In this document: in pieces, positions 1-8,155 of the stretch
Layout of the letters: each line of letters opens with the position of its first letter
How positions within the stretch are numbered: position 1 is the first letter of the stretch
NCBI GenBank assembly: GCA_900772845.1
Contig: CAAGSD010000054.1
Location: 3,681 to 67,680, forward strand
DNA: 64,000 bases
Source of the DNA: Lachnospiraceae bacterium
GTDB lineage: Bacteria > Bacillota > Clostridia > Lachnospirales > Lachnospiraceae
Direction of reading: 5' to 3'
The notes under the pieces: model-generated
Database searches by the model: none
Told to the model about the DNA's origin: nothing
Seen by the model: only the letters and a program-made list of their open reading frames with translations
Position numbers and translations under genes: made by a program

Positions 1-2
1 CA

Positions 3-101
3 GGATTGGCAGAGACTACAGCGGCAGCGGAGACTGTGGAACAGACGGAAGAAAGTGATACAACGAATGGAGAGGAAGAAAATGAGTTATTATCTGATTG
101 A
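3..101 (+). CDS. C-terminal end of an upstream gene (partial)
   Basis: An open frame runs in from the left edge and stops with TGA at 99-101. The last 32 codons give a very acidic, Ala/Thr/Glu-rich tail ending ENELLSD. It overlaps the start of the next gene by 20 bases, which suggests translational coupling. The tail is too short and too low in complexity to name a family. It could also be chance reading of the Glu-rich region before the next start. Confidence 0.4.
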   Translation, partial: GLAETTAAAETVEQTEESDTTNGEEENELLSD

Positions 102-972
102 TTTTGAAAACGTAAAAAGCCGAGGCATGGAAGGGGTGGAACTGCTGACGGAAGAAGATACTGTCTGCATTTTTTACAGTGACAATGCCGATTGCATGAC
201 CTTTGATCTGCATCAGAAACTGAACGAGACGAAGGCGAAGATCATTTATCACAAAGTGGCGGTGGGAACCAAGAACGCACTGGATTTCCAACTGGCAACG
301 TATCTGGGATATCTGATCTGCGAGCAGCAGCGGGACGACCCCCATCCCAATTATTTTATTGTGACCAAGGACAATGGATTTACCAGCCTGATGGTATATT
401 GGAAAGCACAGGGCGTGCCGGTACGGATCATCCGAAATCTCCTGTGGAGCAAAAACCAGACGCTAGAGCAGAACCTTTCAAACGAAGAAAGTGCCGGGGA
501 GATGGCGGAAAGTACGGAACTGGAAGCCGTACAGACACTGCCGGAGGAAGAGACAGAGCCGGAGAGATGGGAACAGCTGACAGCTGCTGCGATGATAGAG
601 AAGAAAAATGAGGAAGAAACGGAATCCGGCAATACAGAAAAACAGGATGAGGCTGCGGAACCTGTGAAAAAGCCGGTTCAGAAGAGCAGCAATACCCGGA
701 AAAAGAGCAGCTCAAAAACCACGGAGAAGAAAGCGGCAGAAAAGAAAACGACAGATAAGAAAGCCACAGAGGAACCAGATGAGCTGACCCAGGCAGTGTC
801 AAAAGTGCTGGCTGATCAGACTATCGTCCCCCAGGTGGTAAAATTCATCCGCCAGTACAAGACCAAACAGGGCATCAACAATGCCCTGAACAAAGAGTTC
901 AAGGACAGCAGACGCACCAGTGAAATCTATTCTGCCATCAAGCCTTTGATCGCAGATAAAAAAGGAAAATAA
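82..972 (+). CDS. NYN/PIN-like domain protein
   Basis: Residues 2-120 look like a NYN/PIN-type nuclease fold: an early Asp in LIDFENV, a second acidic cluster at YSDNAD, and FIVTKDNGF near residue 100, as expected for a metal-binding acidic site. Residues 140-240 are a low-complexity Glu/Lys/Thr linker, and the last 60 residues form a small helical domain. The start at 82 is chosen over 55 because GGAGAGGAAG sits just upstream and the domain begins at MSYYLIDFEN. Proteins of this type are thought to act on RNA, but the substrate is unknown. It overlaps an acidic upstream reading frame. Confidence 0.7.
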   Translation: MSYYLIDFENVKSRGMEGVELLTEEDTVCIFYSDNADCMTFDLHQKLNETKAKIIYHKVAVGTKNALDFQLATYLGYLICEQQRDDPHPNYFIVTKDNGFTSLMVYWKAQGVPVRIIRNLLWSKNQTLEQNLSNEESAGEMAESTELEAVQTLPEEETEPERWEQLTAAAMIEKKNEEETESGNTEKQDEAAEPVKKPVQKSSNTRKKSSSKTTEKKAAEKKTTDKKATEEPDELTQAVSKVLADQTIVPQVVKFIRQYKTKQGINNALNKEFKDSRRTSEIYSAIKPLIADKKGK

Positions 973-1081
973 AAAAGACAGACAAGATTTTTGACCGTTC
1001 TTTTCGTCAGAGTGGAAGCTGATGAGGAGAGTAATAATAGAGATACAAATAAGGGAAGAAGATAAAAGGATAGGATTGAAA

Positions 1082-2428
1082 ATGAAACAGAATATGCAGG
1101 ATCTGACGGAAGGATCCTTAGGAAAGAAGATACTGGTCTTCAGTGTGCCGTTAATGTTGTCGAACCTTCTGCAGGTGCTTTTCAATATGGCGGACATTGC
1201 AGTGATCGGTCAGTTCGCCGGTTCCCTGTCGCTGGGAGCGGTAGGGTCCACAGCTACACTGGTCACTATGTTTACCGGATTTTTGATCGGCCTGTCCGGC
1301 GGTATCAATGTGCTGACAGCGTTATATTACGGAGCGAAGGACAAGGACAGCCTGTCGAAGACGATCCATTCCGCCGCACTGGTCAGTCTGATCATGGGAA
1401 TATTGCTGCTGGTACTGGGCGTTGGACTGTCTGAATGGATGCTGACGATGTTAAAGACCAGAGAGGAACTTTTGGACAAAGCAGTATTGTACCTGCGGAT
1501 CTATTATCTGGGAATGCCGGCGCTGGCCATTTACAACTTTGGTAATGCGGTGTACAGCGCAGTGGGTAATACGAAGAAGCCTCTGTATTATCTGGGATTT
1601 TCCGGAGTGCTGAATATTATTCTGAACCTGTTTTTTGTGATCGTGTGCCATATGGATGTGGCAGGAGTGGCACTGGCCAGTATCATTTCCCAGTATGTGT
1701 CTGCGGCACTGATCCTGCAGGCTCTGCTCCGCAGCAAAGAGTTGTATGCCCTGCATCCGGGAAAACTGCGGCTGGATCAGGAACTTACGAAGGATATCCT
1801 GAAGCTGGGAATGCCCTCCGGATTGCAGAATGTGATCTTCCAGTTTGCCAACAGCTTTGTGCAGATGGGTGTGAATTCCTTTGACGCCACCATGGTGGCA
1901 GGCAATTCCGCAGCCACCAATGCGGATGCCATGGTATACGATGTCATGGCGGCATTCTATACTGCCTGCGGCAGCTTTATGGGACAGAATTACGGTGCGG
2001 GCAAGAAGAAAAGAGTGCGGAACAGTTACCTCATCAGCCTGGCATATTCCTTTGGTATCGGTCTGCTCCTGGGAGTGTCACTGGTGTTTTTCGGAAGACC
2101 GTTTTTGGCCCTGTTTACCAGAGATGCGGCAGTTATGGATGCCGGTATGTACCGTCTGACGATCATGGGGTTTTCCTATTGTATCTCGGCATTTATGGAC
2201 TGTACCATCGCAGCAGCCAGAGCCTTGGGCAAAAGTATTGTACCGATGTTCATTGTCATCATGGGTTCCTGTGTGTTCCGTGTGATCTGGGTCTATACAG
2301 TATTTGCCTATTTCCATACGATACCGTCCCTGTATCTGCTGTATGTCTTTTCCTGGAGCATCACTGCAGTGGCGGAAATCCTCTATTTCATACGGATCTA
2401 CAAACAGAAAATGGCTCTTCTGTCATAA
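1082..2428 (+). CDS. MATE family efflux transporter
   Basis: A 448-residue polytopic membrane protein with about twelve hydrophobic helices. The N-terminal motif (LTEGSLGKKILVFSVPLML) is typical of MATE (MOP superfamily) multidrug/cation antiporters, as are the paired halves and GQNYGAGKKKR in the middle loop. It probably exports a cationic drug or metabolite using an ion gradient; the substrate is not readable. The start at 1082 follows AAAAGGATAGG; the ATG at 1022 has a poorer site and would add an uncharacteristic basic leader. A strong hairpin overlaps its stop codon. Confidence 0.9.
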   Translation: MKQNMQDLTEGSLGKKILVFSVPLMLSNLLQVLFNMADIAVIGQFAGSLSLGAVGSTATLVTMFTGFLIGLSGGINVLTALYYGAKDKDSLSKTIHSAALVSLIMGILLLVLGVGLSEWMLTMLKTREELLDKAVLYLRIYYLGMPALAIYNFGNAVYSAVGNTKKPLYYLGFSGVLNIILNLFFVIVCHMDVAGVALASIISQYVSAALILQALLRSKELYALHPGKLRLDQELTKDILKLGMPSGLQNVIFQFANSFVQMGVNSFDATMVAGNSAATNADAMVYDVMAAFYTACGSFMGQNYGAGKKKRVRNSYLISLAYSFGIGLLLGVSLVFFGRPFLALFTRDAAVMDAGMYRLTIMGFSYCISAFMDCTIAAARALGKSIVPMFIVIMGSCVFRVIWVYTVFAYFHTIPSLYLLYVFSWSITAVAEILYFIRIYKQKMALLS

Positions 2429-2445
2429 GACAGAGGAGCCATTTT
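2408..2445. terminator. Bidirectional intrinsic terminator
   Basis: AAAATGGCTC..TCTGTC pairs with GACAGA..GAGCCATTTT across a short ATAA loop. The hairpin overlaps the MATE stop codon and has a T run on either strand, so it can end both the MATE transcript and the converging ECF transcript. Confidence 0.8.
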
Positions 2446-2487
2446 GGTACCATGAGGCAGCCTGCCCGGTTGCAGGCTGATACGGAG

Positions 2488-3060
2488 TTATGCAGCTTCG
2501 GTTTCGATGGAAACAGAAACCGCAGGGTAGCGTACAGGAAGCAGATGAGCGCGTTCCAGTGCCACATAGATGACAGGAATCAGAATCAGCTGGATGACGA
2601 TACCGGGCAGACAGGATACGAAATATCCGGCAGCCCAGGCAGACCAGCTGTAGGAACCGCCTGCAAAAATCAGGGCACGCAGAATACCGGTGATCACACG
2701 GCCGCCCAGCATAGCGATAACCAGTGCGGCATACAGATCAACGACCAGCTTGCCACTGCGAAGAAAACGCATGACCAGACCGCTGATCAGACCATAGAGT
2801 CCCAGTTCGATCATCATAACGGGCATATAGCCGAACGCAGGCATGCCGGTAAGCAGGCTGGACACCAGTGGACCCAGAAGACCGCACACAAATCCAAAAG
2901 GCGCACCACAGACCAGACCGCATAGAAGCACGGGCAGATGCATGGGGGAGAACAGGACGCCTCCCTTGGGGATCGCATGCAGAGCCATGGGCAGAACCAC
3001 GCACAAGGCAACGCACAGAGCAGTGATGATGCTCTTGTTTAAAACAGTTAATTTTTTCAT
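2488..3060 (-). CDS. ECF transporter S component (substrate unknown)
   Basis: A 190-residue hydrophobic protein with about six membrane helices. The motif HAIPKGG followed by SPMHLPVLLCGLVCG is characteristic of a Clostridia family of energy-coupling-factor S components. These bind a vitamin-like ligand in the membrane and share an EcfT/EcfA module encoded elsewhere; none is seen here. The start is chosen at 3060, nine bases after a perfect AGGAGG (3070-3075 on the plus strand). It stands alone on the minus strand behind its own promoter and a structured leader, so ligand-dependent control is likely. Confidence 0.82.
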   Translation of the reverse strand: MKKLTVLNKSIITALCVALCVVLPMALHAIPKGGVLFSPMHLPVLLCGLVCGAPFGFVCGLLGPLVSSLLTGMPAFGYMPVMMIELGLYGLISGLVMRFLRSGKLVVDLYAALVIAMLGGRVITGILRALIFAGGSYSWSAWAAGYFVSCLPGIVIQLILIPVIYVALERAHLLPVRYPAVSVSIETEAA

Positions 3061-3088
3061 GGAAACAAAACCTCCTAACAAGAATAAG

Positions 3089-3165
3089 ACTGTTCAGAGT
3101 CTCCATTCGCAAACCGCCTCTGCGAGGCTCTTTGTTCATTGAGATGACTAATGGCTCTGAACAGT
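3089..3165 (-). promoter_or_regulatory. Structured 5' leader element of the ECF gene
   Basis: An 11-base perfect stem (ACTGTTCAGAG / CTCTGAACAGT) encloses a CCATT/AATGG helix and an inner GCCTC-GCA-GAGGC hairpin. It lies between an upstream terminator hairpin and the AGGAGG of the ECF gene. I do not recognise a known riboswitch consensus. The layout (promoter, terminator-like hairpin, folded element, transporter) suggests a cis-regulatory RNA. Confidence 0.5.
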
Positions 3166-3222
3166 AACAAAAAAGCCAGAACGGCATAATTCCCCCTTCT
3201 GAGGGTAAAAATGCCTTCTGGC
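3166..3222 (-). terminator. Terminator/attenuator hairpin in the ECF leader
   Basis: Read on the minus strand, GCCAGAA pairs with TTCTGGC, then GGCAT with ATGCC and CCCTC with GGGGG. A TTTTTTGTT tract follows. It sits only a few tens of bases after the promoter and before the gene, the expected place for an attenuator. Confidence 0.65.
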
Positions 3223-3249
3223 GTTAAGCTCCTTCCTGAAGCATAATTC

Positions 3250-3278
3250 ATGATAAATGGTCTGCATTTTTTTGTCAA
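3250..3278 (-). promoter_or_regulatory. SigA-type promoter of the ECF gene
   Basis: On the minus strand TTGACA, a 17-base spacer and TATCAT. It reads into the leader and ECF gene and is divergent from the promoter at 3285. Confidence 0.7.
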
Positions 3279-3284
3279 GATAAA

Positions 3285-3313
3285 TTGCAAAAAAGCATCT
3301 GCCATGCTATCAT
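3285..3313 (+). promoter_or_regulatory. SigA-type promoter of the DUF3842 gene and downstream run
   Basis: TTGCAA, a 17-base spacer and TATCAT, about 57 bases before the DUF3842 start. The -35 box is a moderate match. Confidence 0.5.
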
Positions 3314-3369
3314 GAAAAATATATGTATTATTTGACCCCGACATCATTATTTTTTGCAGGAGTAGAGTT

Positions 3370-3771
3370 ATGCGTATTATGGTAATGGACGGCCAGGGCG
3401 GAGGTGTAGGCAGAAGCCTTCTGGAAGCTTTGAAAGAGCGTTTTCCGGAGGCGGAACTGATTGCTGTCGGGACAAATGCCACAGCCACGGCCAATATGAT
3501 GAAAAGCGGCGTGATAAACGGTGCTACCGGAGAAAACGCCGTAGTATATAACAGTAAACGGGCAGATGTGATCGTAGGACCGGTGGGAATCGTTATGGCA
3601 GATGCCATGCTGGGAGAGATTACGCCGGCCATGGCAGCAGCGGTTGCCTCCAATGATGCAAAGCTGATCCTGATCCCTATGAATAAATGTCATGTCACTA
3701 TCGTGGGAGTAGAGAGTAAACGTCTGGGAGACTATATTGCGGAGGCAGCAGATGAGATCGCCGGAATGTAA
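3370..3771 (+). CDS. DUF3842 family protein
   Basis: A 133-residue protein whose start, MRIMVMDGQGGGVGR, is the signature of DUF3842, a small Rossmann-like family of Clostridia; a Gly-rich first loop suggests nucleotide or cofactor binding. The C-terminal half keeps PMNKCHVTIVG. No biochemical role is established. CAGGAG lies seven bases before the ATG. It is the first gene of a co-directional run through the shikimate genes. Confidence 0.85.
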   Translation: MRIMVMDGQGGGVGRSLLEALKERFPEAELIAVGTNATATANMMKSGVINGATGENAVVYNSKRADVIVGPVGIVMADAMLGEITPAMAAAVASNDAKLILIPMNKCHVTIVGVESKRLGDYIAEAADEIAGM

Positions 3772-3787
3772 TTACAATCCCGGAAAA

Positions 3788-4345
3788 ATGATGGATCGGG
3801 AAAGATTGCTGACAGAGTTACAGAAGCTTTCCGGGGGAAAACGGATCATAGCCATTGACGGGCGCTGTGCTTCCGGAAAAACGACACTGGCTGACAGGCT
3901 TGCGGAAGCACTGGGCGGAGATGTGATCCATATGGATGATTTTTTTCTGCCGCCGAAGCTTCGTACACCGGAGCGAAGAAGCGAGCCGGGCGGAAATGTC
4001 CATTATGAGCGATTCCTTGCGGAAGTATTACCGAAGCTTAGAACCGGAGAAGCCTTTTCCTATCAGAGATTTGACTGTTCCCGCATGGCACCGGGAGATT
4101 GGATCACAGTGCAGAATAACGGATTTGTATTCGTGGAGGGAGCTTACAGCTGCCATCCGGTGCTGGGAGACTACATGGACCGGAAAGTATTTCTGGACAT
4201 TGACAGCAGAACCCAGACGGAGCGGATCCGCAAGCGGAACGGTGAGGACAGATTACAGGATTTCCAACAGCTGTGGATTCCGCTGGAAGAAGCATATTTT
4301 CAGGCATTTTCCGTGAAGGAAAATGCAGACTACATCATAAAATGA
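3788..4345 (+). CDS. Uridine kinase-like P-loop kinase
   Basis: A 185-residue P-loop protein. The Walker A motif GRCASGKTT is near residue 24 and MDDFFLP follows the second strand, as in the uridine kinase/phosphoribulokinase-like group. A lid-like stretch, TERIRKRNGED, comes later. It most likely phosphorylates a small hydroxylated substrate, but these short Clostridia proteins are divergent and the substrate cannot be read. The start is uncertain: ATG at 3788 or 3791, both after a weak CGGAAAA; an upstream in-frame ATG at 3737 lies inside the previous gene. Confidence 0.7.
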   Translation: MMDRERLLTELQKLSGGKRIIAIDGRCASGKTTLADRLAEALGGDVIHMDDFFLPPKLRTPERRSEPGGNVHYERFLAEVLPKLRTGEAFSYQRFDCSRMAPGDWITVQNNGFVFVEGAYSCHPVLGDYMDRKVFLDIDSRTQTERIRKRNGEDRLQDFQQLWIPLEEAYFQAFSVKENADYIIK

Positions 4346-4369
4346 TAAAGGAAGCGAAAGGCGAGACAG

Positions 4370-4891
4370 ATGCTGCATCAGTTTTACCCGGATCATGAGG
4401 CGGATTCCGCCTATGGCATAGATTATAAAACATTATATGAAAAAGGTTATCGCGGGATTATATTCGATATTGACAATACGCTGGTTCCGCATGGGGCACC
4501 TGCAACACCGCAGGCCATATCGTTCTTCGGCAGACTGCGGGAACTGGGATTTCAGGCGCTTTTATTGTCGAACAATAAGGAGCCCCGCGTAAAAAGCTTC
4601 GCCGATGCGGTGGGAGCCGGCTATATCTATAAGGCAGGCAAACCCGGCAGAGACGGCTACCTGCGGGCCATGGAACAGATGCACACCACGAATGATACCA
4701 CACTTTTTGTGGGGGATCAGTTATTTACGGATGTGTGGGGCGCAAAAAAGTGTGGGATCGTGACTTACCTGACGAAGCCGATTCATCCCAAAGAAGAGAT
4801 CCAGATCGTACTGAAGAGATATTTAGAAAAAATCGTGCTGTTTTTCTACCATAGAGAATGCCGCCGGAAAGGATGTAAAAATGTTGAATGA
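4370..4891 (+). CDS. YqeG-family HAD IIIA phosphatase
   Basis: A 173-residue HAD-superfamily protein: motif I DIDNTLV near residue 32, motif II LLSNN, and the terminal acidic motif VGDQLFTDVWGA. This is the YqeG/subclass IIIA arrangement, found beside aroE in many Firmicutes. Some members dephosphorylate lipid-linked or small phosphate esters; the substrate here is unknown. The end overlaps the aroE start by 11 bases, pointing to coupled translation. Confidence 0.85.
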   Translation: MLHQFYPDHEADSAYGIDYKTLYEKGYRGIIFDIDNTLVPHGAPATPQAISFFGRLRELGFQALLLSNNKEPRVKSFADAVGAGYIYKAGKPGRDGYLRAMEQMHTTNDTTLFVGDQLFTDVWGAKKCGIVTYLTKPIHPKEEIQIVLKRYLEKIVLFFYHRECRRKGCKNVE

Positions 4892-5768
4892 TATCAATGG
4901 CTATACCAGAACCTGCGGACTGATCGGAAACCCGGTGGAGCATACCCTTTCTCCGGTGATCCATAATACACTGTCTGCGGTGCTCGGGAAAAATCTGGCC
5001 TATGTTCCGTTTCATGTGGAGACCGGAAGACTGGAGGAGGCCGTAAAAGGTGCTTTTGCCCTGAATCTTCTGGGAATGAATGTAACGGTTCCTTATAAAA
5101 GCGATGTAATCCCGTATCTGGTGGATATTGATCCTCTGGCAGAGCATATCGGAGCTGTGAATACGCTGGTGCGTACGGAAAAAGGGTACAAAGGATATAA
5201 TACGGATATGCCCGGTCTGTACCGGGCTATGTGTGAAGACGGTGTAAAGATTAAGGGTAAAAAAGTGTTGATCCTGGGAGCCGGAGGCGTGGCCAGAGCA
5301 GTGGCTATGATGCTGCTGGATAAGGGAGCAAAAAAGGCCTTCATTCTGAACCGTACCCTGCAGAAGGCACAGGAGGTAGCGGACGAAGTCAATCATCTGG
5401 CAGGAAAGAAGTTCGCAAAAGCGATGTCCATTGATGCATATGATACGCTTCCGGAAGGGGAACGCTATCTGGCAATCCAGGCAACCAGTGTGGGCATGTA
5501 TCCGGACTGCGATGCGGCAGTGATCGAGGATCCGGCATTTTATAAGAAGGTACACACCGGATACGATCTGATCTTCAATCCATCGAAAACCCGTTTTATG
5601 GAGCTGGTGGAGGAACAGGGAGGCAAGGCATACAACGGTGAGAAGATGCTTCTCTATCAGGGGATTATTGCCTTTGAACTGTGGACGGACTGCGAGGTAG
5701 AACCCTGGCTGGCAGAAAAGGTGTACGAACGCATGCAGAACGCAAAAAAGACTGAGGATGGAAAATAG
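4881..5768 (+). CDS. aroE: Shikimate dehydrogenase
   Basis: Reduces 3-dehydroshikimate to shikimate with NADPH. Visible: the substrate-binding start NPVEHTLSPVIHN, the catalytic lysine in NVTVPYKSD, the catalytic Asp in YNTDMPGL, and the nucleotide loop GAGGVARA near residue 132. Length (295) is normal. It overlaps yqeG before it and the kinase/dehydroquinase fusion after it by 11 bases each, so three shikimate steps are co-translated. Confidence 0.95.
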   Translation: MLNDINGYTRTCGLIGNPVEHTLSPVIHNTLSAVLGKNLAYVPFHVETGRLEEAVKGAFALNLLGMNVTVPYKSDVIPYLVDIDPLAEHIGAVNTLVRTEKGYKGYNTDMPGLYRAMCEDGVKIKGKKVLILGAGGVARAVAMMLLDKGAKKAFILNRTLQKAQEVADEVNHLAGKKFAKAMSIDAYDTLPEGERYLAIQATSVGMYPDCDAAVIEDPAFYKKVHTGYDLIFNPSKTRFMELVEEQGGKAYNGEKMLLYQGIIAFELWTDCEVEPWLAEKVYERMQNAKKTEDGK

Positions 5769-6753
5769 TGTGAAAAATAAGCGGAAAAATATTGTCCTGA
5801 TCGGTTTTATGGGGTCAGGGAAAACAACACTGGGACTCAAATTATCCTATCTGCTCCGGATGCCGGTGGAAGATACGGACAAACTGATCGAGAGACAGGA
5901 AGGCAGGAGCATCACGCAGATCTTCGCAGATGACGGCGAGGCCTTTTTTCGGGAACTGGAAACAGAAATGCTGCGTAAATGCGGAGAGCAGAAATACGAA
6001 AGAATCCTGTCGGTCGGTGGAGGGACTCCGGTCAACCCGGTCAACCGGGAACTATTGCATAAATGCGGAACTGTCGTGTATTTAAGAGTATCTCCGGAGG
6101 TGGTTTACGAGAGACTGAAAAATGACACGACGAGACCTCTGCTGCAATGTGAAGATCCCCTGGGGAAAATCAGAGAACTTCTGGCGGTCAGAGATGCTAT
6201 TTACACAGAGTGCGCAGATATTATACTGGATGTGGACAACAGACATTCCGACGAACTGGCGGAAGAACTGCAGCTGCAGTTACGAAAACAGAAAAAGGAG
6301 AGAAAACAGATGAAGATTTTGGTGATCAACGGCCCCAATCTGAATTTCCTGGGAATTCGGGAGAAAAAGATCTACGGAACACAGGATTATCAGTATTTAC
6401 TGGATCTGATCGACAAAAAGGCAAAAGAGACCGGCATAGAGATCCAGACCTTTCAGAGCAACCATGAGGGAGCCATTATTGACAGGATCCAGGAGGCTTA
6501 TTCTGACGGAACAGACGGTATCGTGATCAATCCCGGCGCCTATACCCATTACAGCTACGCTATCCGGGACGCTCTGGCAAGTGTAGATATGCCCAAGGTG
6601 GAAGTACACATTTCTGACATTACGAGCCGGGAAGAGTTCCGCAAGATTTCTGTGACGGCACCGGTATGCAGCAGACAGATCTATGGACAGGGACTGGACG
6701 GATATCTGCAGGCCATTGATTTTCTGCGGGAGAACAAGCTACCAGTATCTTGA
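5758..6753 (+). CDS. Fused shikimate kinase and type II 3-dehydroquinate dehydratase
   Basis: One 331-codon frame carries two enzymes. Residues 10-180 are shikimate kinase (AroK): GFMGSGKTT Walker A, EDTDKLIE for shikimate binding and GGGTPV. Residues 185-331 are type II dehydroquinase (AroQ): GPNLNFLG, a Tyr in KKIYGTQDY, FQSNHEGAIID, NPGAYTHYS and HISDITSREEFR. They catalyse the third and fifth steps of the chorismate pathway. Codon 185 is an ATG with its own good Shine-Dalgarno, so free AroQ may also be made. A GTG at 5769 is an alternative start. Confidence 0.92.
   Translation: MENSVKNKRKNIVLIGFMGSGKTTLGLKLSYLLRMPVEDTDKLIERQEGRSITQIFADDGEAFFRELETEMLRKCGEQKYERILSVGGGTPVNPVNRELLHKCGTVVYLRVSPEVVYERLKNDTTRPLLQCEDPLGKIRELLAVRDAIYTECADIILDVDNRHSDELAEELQLQLRKQKKERKQMKILVINGPNLNFLGIREKKIYGTQDYQYLLDLIDKKAKETGIEIQTFQSNHEGAIIDRIQEAYSDGTDGIVINPGAYTHYSYAIRDALASVDMPKVEVHISDITSREEFRKISVTAPVCSRQIYGQGLDGYLQAIDFLRENKLPVS
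6294..6312 (+). promoter_or_regulatory. Internal ribosome binding site and start for AroQ
   Basis: AAAGGAG at 6294-6300, nine bases before an in-frame ATG at 6310, exactly where the AroQ domain begins (MKILVINGPNLNFLG). It looks like a retained start from two formerly separate genes. Confidence 0.65.
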
Positions 6754-6774
6754 AAAAAAGGACTGTTTATGTTA
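6749..6774 (+). repeat. Left copy of a 27-base direct repeat (broken promoter)
   Basis: CTTGAAAAAAAGGACTG then TTTATGTTA, starting at the dehydroquinase stop codon. It matches 8609-8635 apart from one substitution and one A of the homopolymer. Here the -10 position reads TACCTG, so the promoter is dead. See the right copy. Confidence 0.7.
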
Positions 6775-6808
6775 CCTGACTTCCGTCGTTTCTCTCAAAA
6801 CCAAGTAC

Positions 6809-7180
6809 TCAGCTGTCAGTCAGCATGGTAAACTCAAAGATATTTTCAATCTCTTTTTTTGTCAGGTACAGTGCATCGAGATTGGTTAAACTAGTTAATT
6901 TTTTGATCTTTTCATTAACGCTTTGGTTCTGGGAAATATTGATATAGGTTCCATCGCCTTTGTCAACAACCTTGAAGTCACGCATAAAATTTACCAGATC
7001 ATAGGAATTGATCTCGTTTTTGAAACATTTGATTTCCACAATCCTTAAAAGAAACAAACTAAGGTAGCAGATTAAAAAATGCCCATAGATTGTTTCTTTT
7101 TTTGCACATAAACAGGCCGTGCATCCAGATAGGATTCTCCGATAAAAGCACAGCCATCGTAAATCTGATCTTCAGAAATA
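6809..7180 (-). pseudogene. Remnant of an IS1634/IS4-type transposase (C-terminal end)
   Basis: Read on the minus strand, one frame gives LDARPVYVQKK; after a shift at the poly-A run another continues ETIYGHFLICYLSLFLLR and on to DALYLTKKEIENIFEF before a stop at 6809. The pattern ARPVYV, then GHFLICYL and LLR, is that of the C-terminal part of IS1634/IS4-type transposases. The N-terminal two thirds, including the first catalytic acids, are missing and no terminal inverted repeats were seen. It shows that this junction has been hit by insertion and decay. Confidence 0.6.
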
Positions 7181-7432
7181 GGAGCACCATGATAAAGATA
7201 TGGGAAGACGGGGATCCGAAAAATTTTGATGAAGATAAGAAAAAGGCGTATCCGAATAAATCGGCGATCTCTTTTGTTCCCTCTTCCTTTGTGGTGACTA
7301 CGTTATAACACTAGCTATTAGCACTGCCAATAGGCGAGCACTAATAATGTGTGGACATTTTGTGATAACTACGTAAAATCGAAAAACAGGTATTATTAGG
7401 GAGCAAAAAGGATAATTGTTTGCTTGTTCGAT
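7181..7432. other. Intergenic remnant region without a supportable gene
   Basis: Short open frames exist on both strands but none has a ribosome binding site or a recognisable family. The minus strand may continue decayed DNA of the adjacent transposase or of an unrelated gene. I see no tRNA, hairpin terminator or repeat array. Confidence 0.5.
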
Positions 7433-8125
7433 TTATTGATCCGTCACTTGCAACACGCAGGCACAATAGCCGGGTTCAGGCTGATAGCAATGGATGGTAA
7501 GATACTTATTTATTTCCGGGCTGTAATCGTGGAGGGTGTGTTTTGTACCGTTCAGAGCTACATCAGCATATGCCACAAGCCACTTTTTGTCACCATTGCG
7601 GAAAATCTCGTAGAACGAGCGGTCAAGCATTTCTTCCACGGGAACGCCTTCCACATTCGCCATTTCCGCATTGCAATAGCGGAAAATGAAATCAATGCCG
7701 TGCCCGTCCTGGTTAAAAACAAGCTCTATCACGCAGAATGCCAGCGGCATATCGTCCAGAAGGCTGCATTTTTCCAGCATACTTAAGGGATGGGGCTTCG
7801 TTTTTGCCAGTCCTATTTCTGTGCGCAGACGGCGATGGCTGCTCATGTCGCGCTTGCGTCCTTGAAAAGTGCGGCCATCCGACATGGTATAAATGCCGTC
7901 ATCGCTAATATTTACAATGTGGCTGCGACATACGACCGTTCCCTTGCTGATGCTCAAAAACTCGCTCTCCGGCAAAGCGGACAGAACATTTTGTACCGGT
8001 ATAAACAGTGCAAATTCCTCACCGTCCGAACGCTGGATGACGGTCTTGCGGTCTTTGCGGTAAATGTACAGGATGTTCTCAGCACAAAGGGCATGCTTTT
8101 TAAAGTATGTGTTTAGGTTGGTCAT
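7433..8125 (-). CDS. LytTR DNA-binding protein with C-terminal PAS domain
   Basis: A 230-residue protein. Residues 10-105 have the LytTR pattern (ENILYIYRKDRKTVI, then a strand-rich core ending GRTFQGRKR). Residues 120-230 look like a PAS sensor domain (LAFCVIELVF, FRYCNAEMANVEG, FYEIF). The order, DNA-binding first and PAS second with no receiver domain, is unusual for response regulators and suggests direct ligand sensing. It has a clear AAAGGAG and its own promoter. It points away from the injection-system block and is the nearest transcription factor to it, so it is a candidate regulator, though this is only positional. Confidence 0.75.
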   Translation of the reverse strand: MTNLNTYFKKHALCAENILYIYRKDRKTVIQRSDGEEFALFIPVQNVLSALPESEFLSISKGTVVCRSHIVNISDDGIYTMSDGRTFQGRKRDMSSHRRLRTEIGLAKTKPHPLSMLEKCSLLDDMPLAFCVIELVFNQDGHGIDFIFRYCNAEMANVEGVPVEEMLDRSFYEIFRNGDKKWLVAYADVALNGTKHTLHDYSPEINKYLTIHCYQPEPGYCACVLQVTDQ

Positions 8126-8155
8126 AGAGGGACTCCTTTTTCAGTTGATGTGTCT

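Noticed and set aside
2179..2925. 248-codon plus-strand frame across the MATE/ECF junction
   Set aside because: It is out of frame with MATE and antisense to the ECF S component, crosses a strong terminator and is rich in His/Gln in a shadow-like way.
3089..3222. TPP, THF or preQ1 riboswitch
   Set aside because: I looked for the conserved cores of these classes in the ECF leader and did not find them, so no ligand is assigned.
4725..5840. 371-codon minus-strand frame over aroE
   Set aside because: Shadow of aroE, whose active-site motifs are all present on the plus strand.
7090..7308. 72-codon plus-strand frame
   Set aside because: No ribosome binding site and it lies across transposase remnant DNA on the other strand; no recognisable family.
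7424..8116. Two plus-strand frames of 120 and 108 codons
   Set aside because: Antisense to the LytTR-PAS gene, which has a promoter, Shine-Dalgarno and family motifs.
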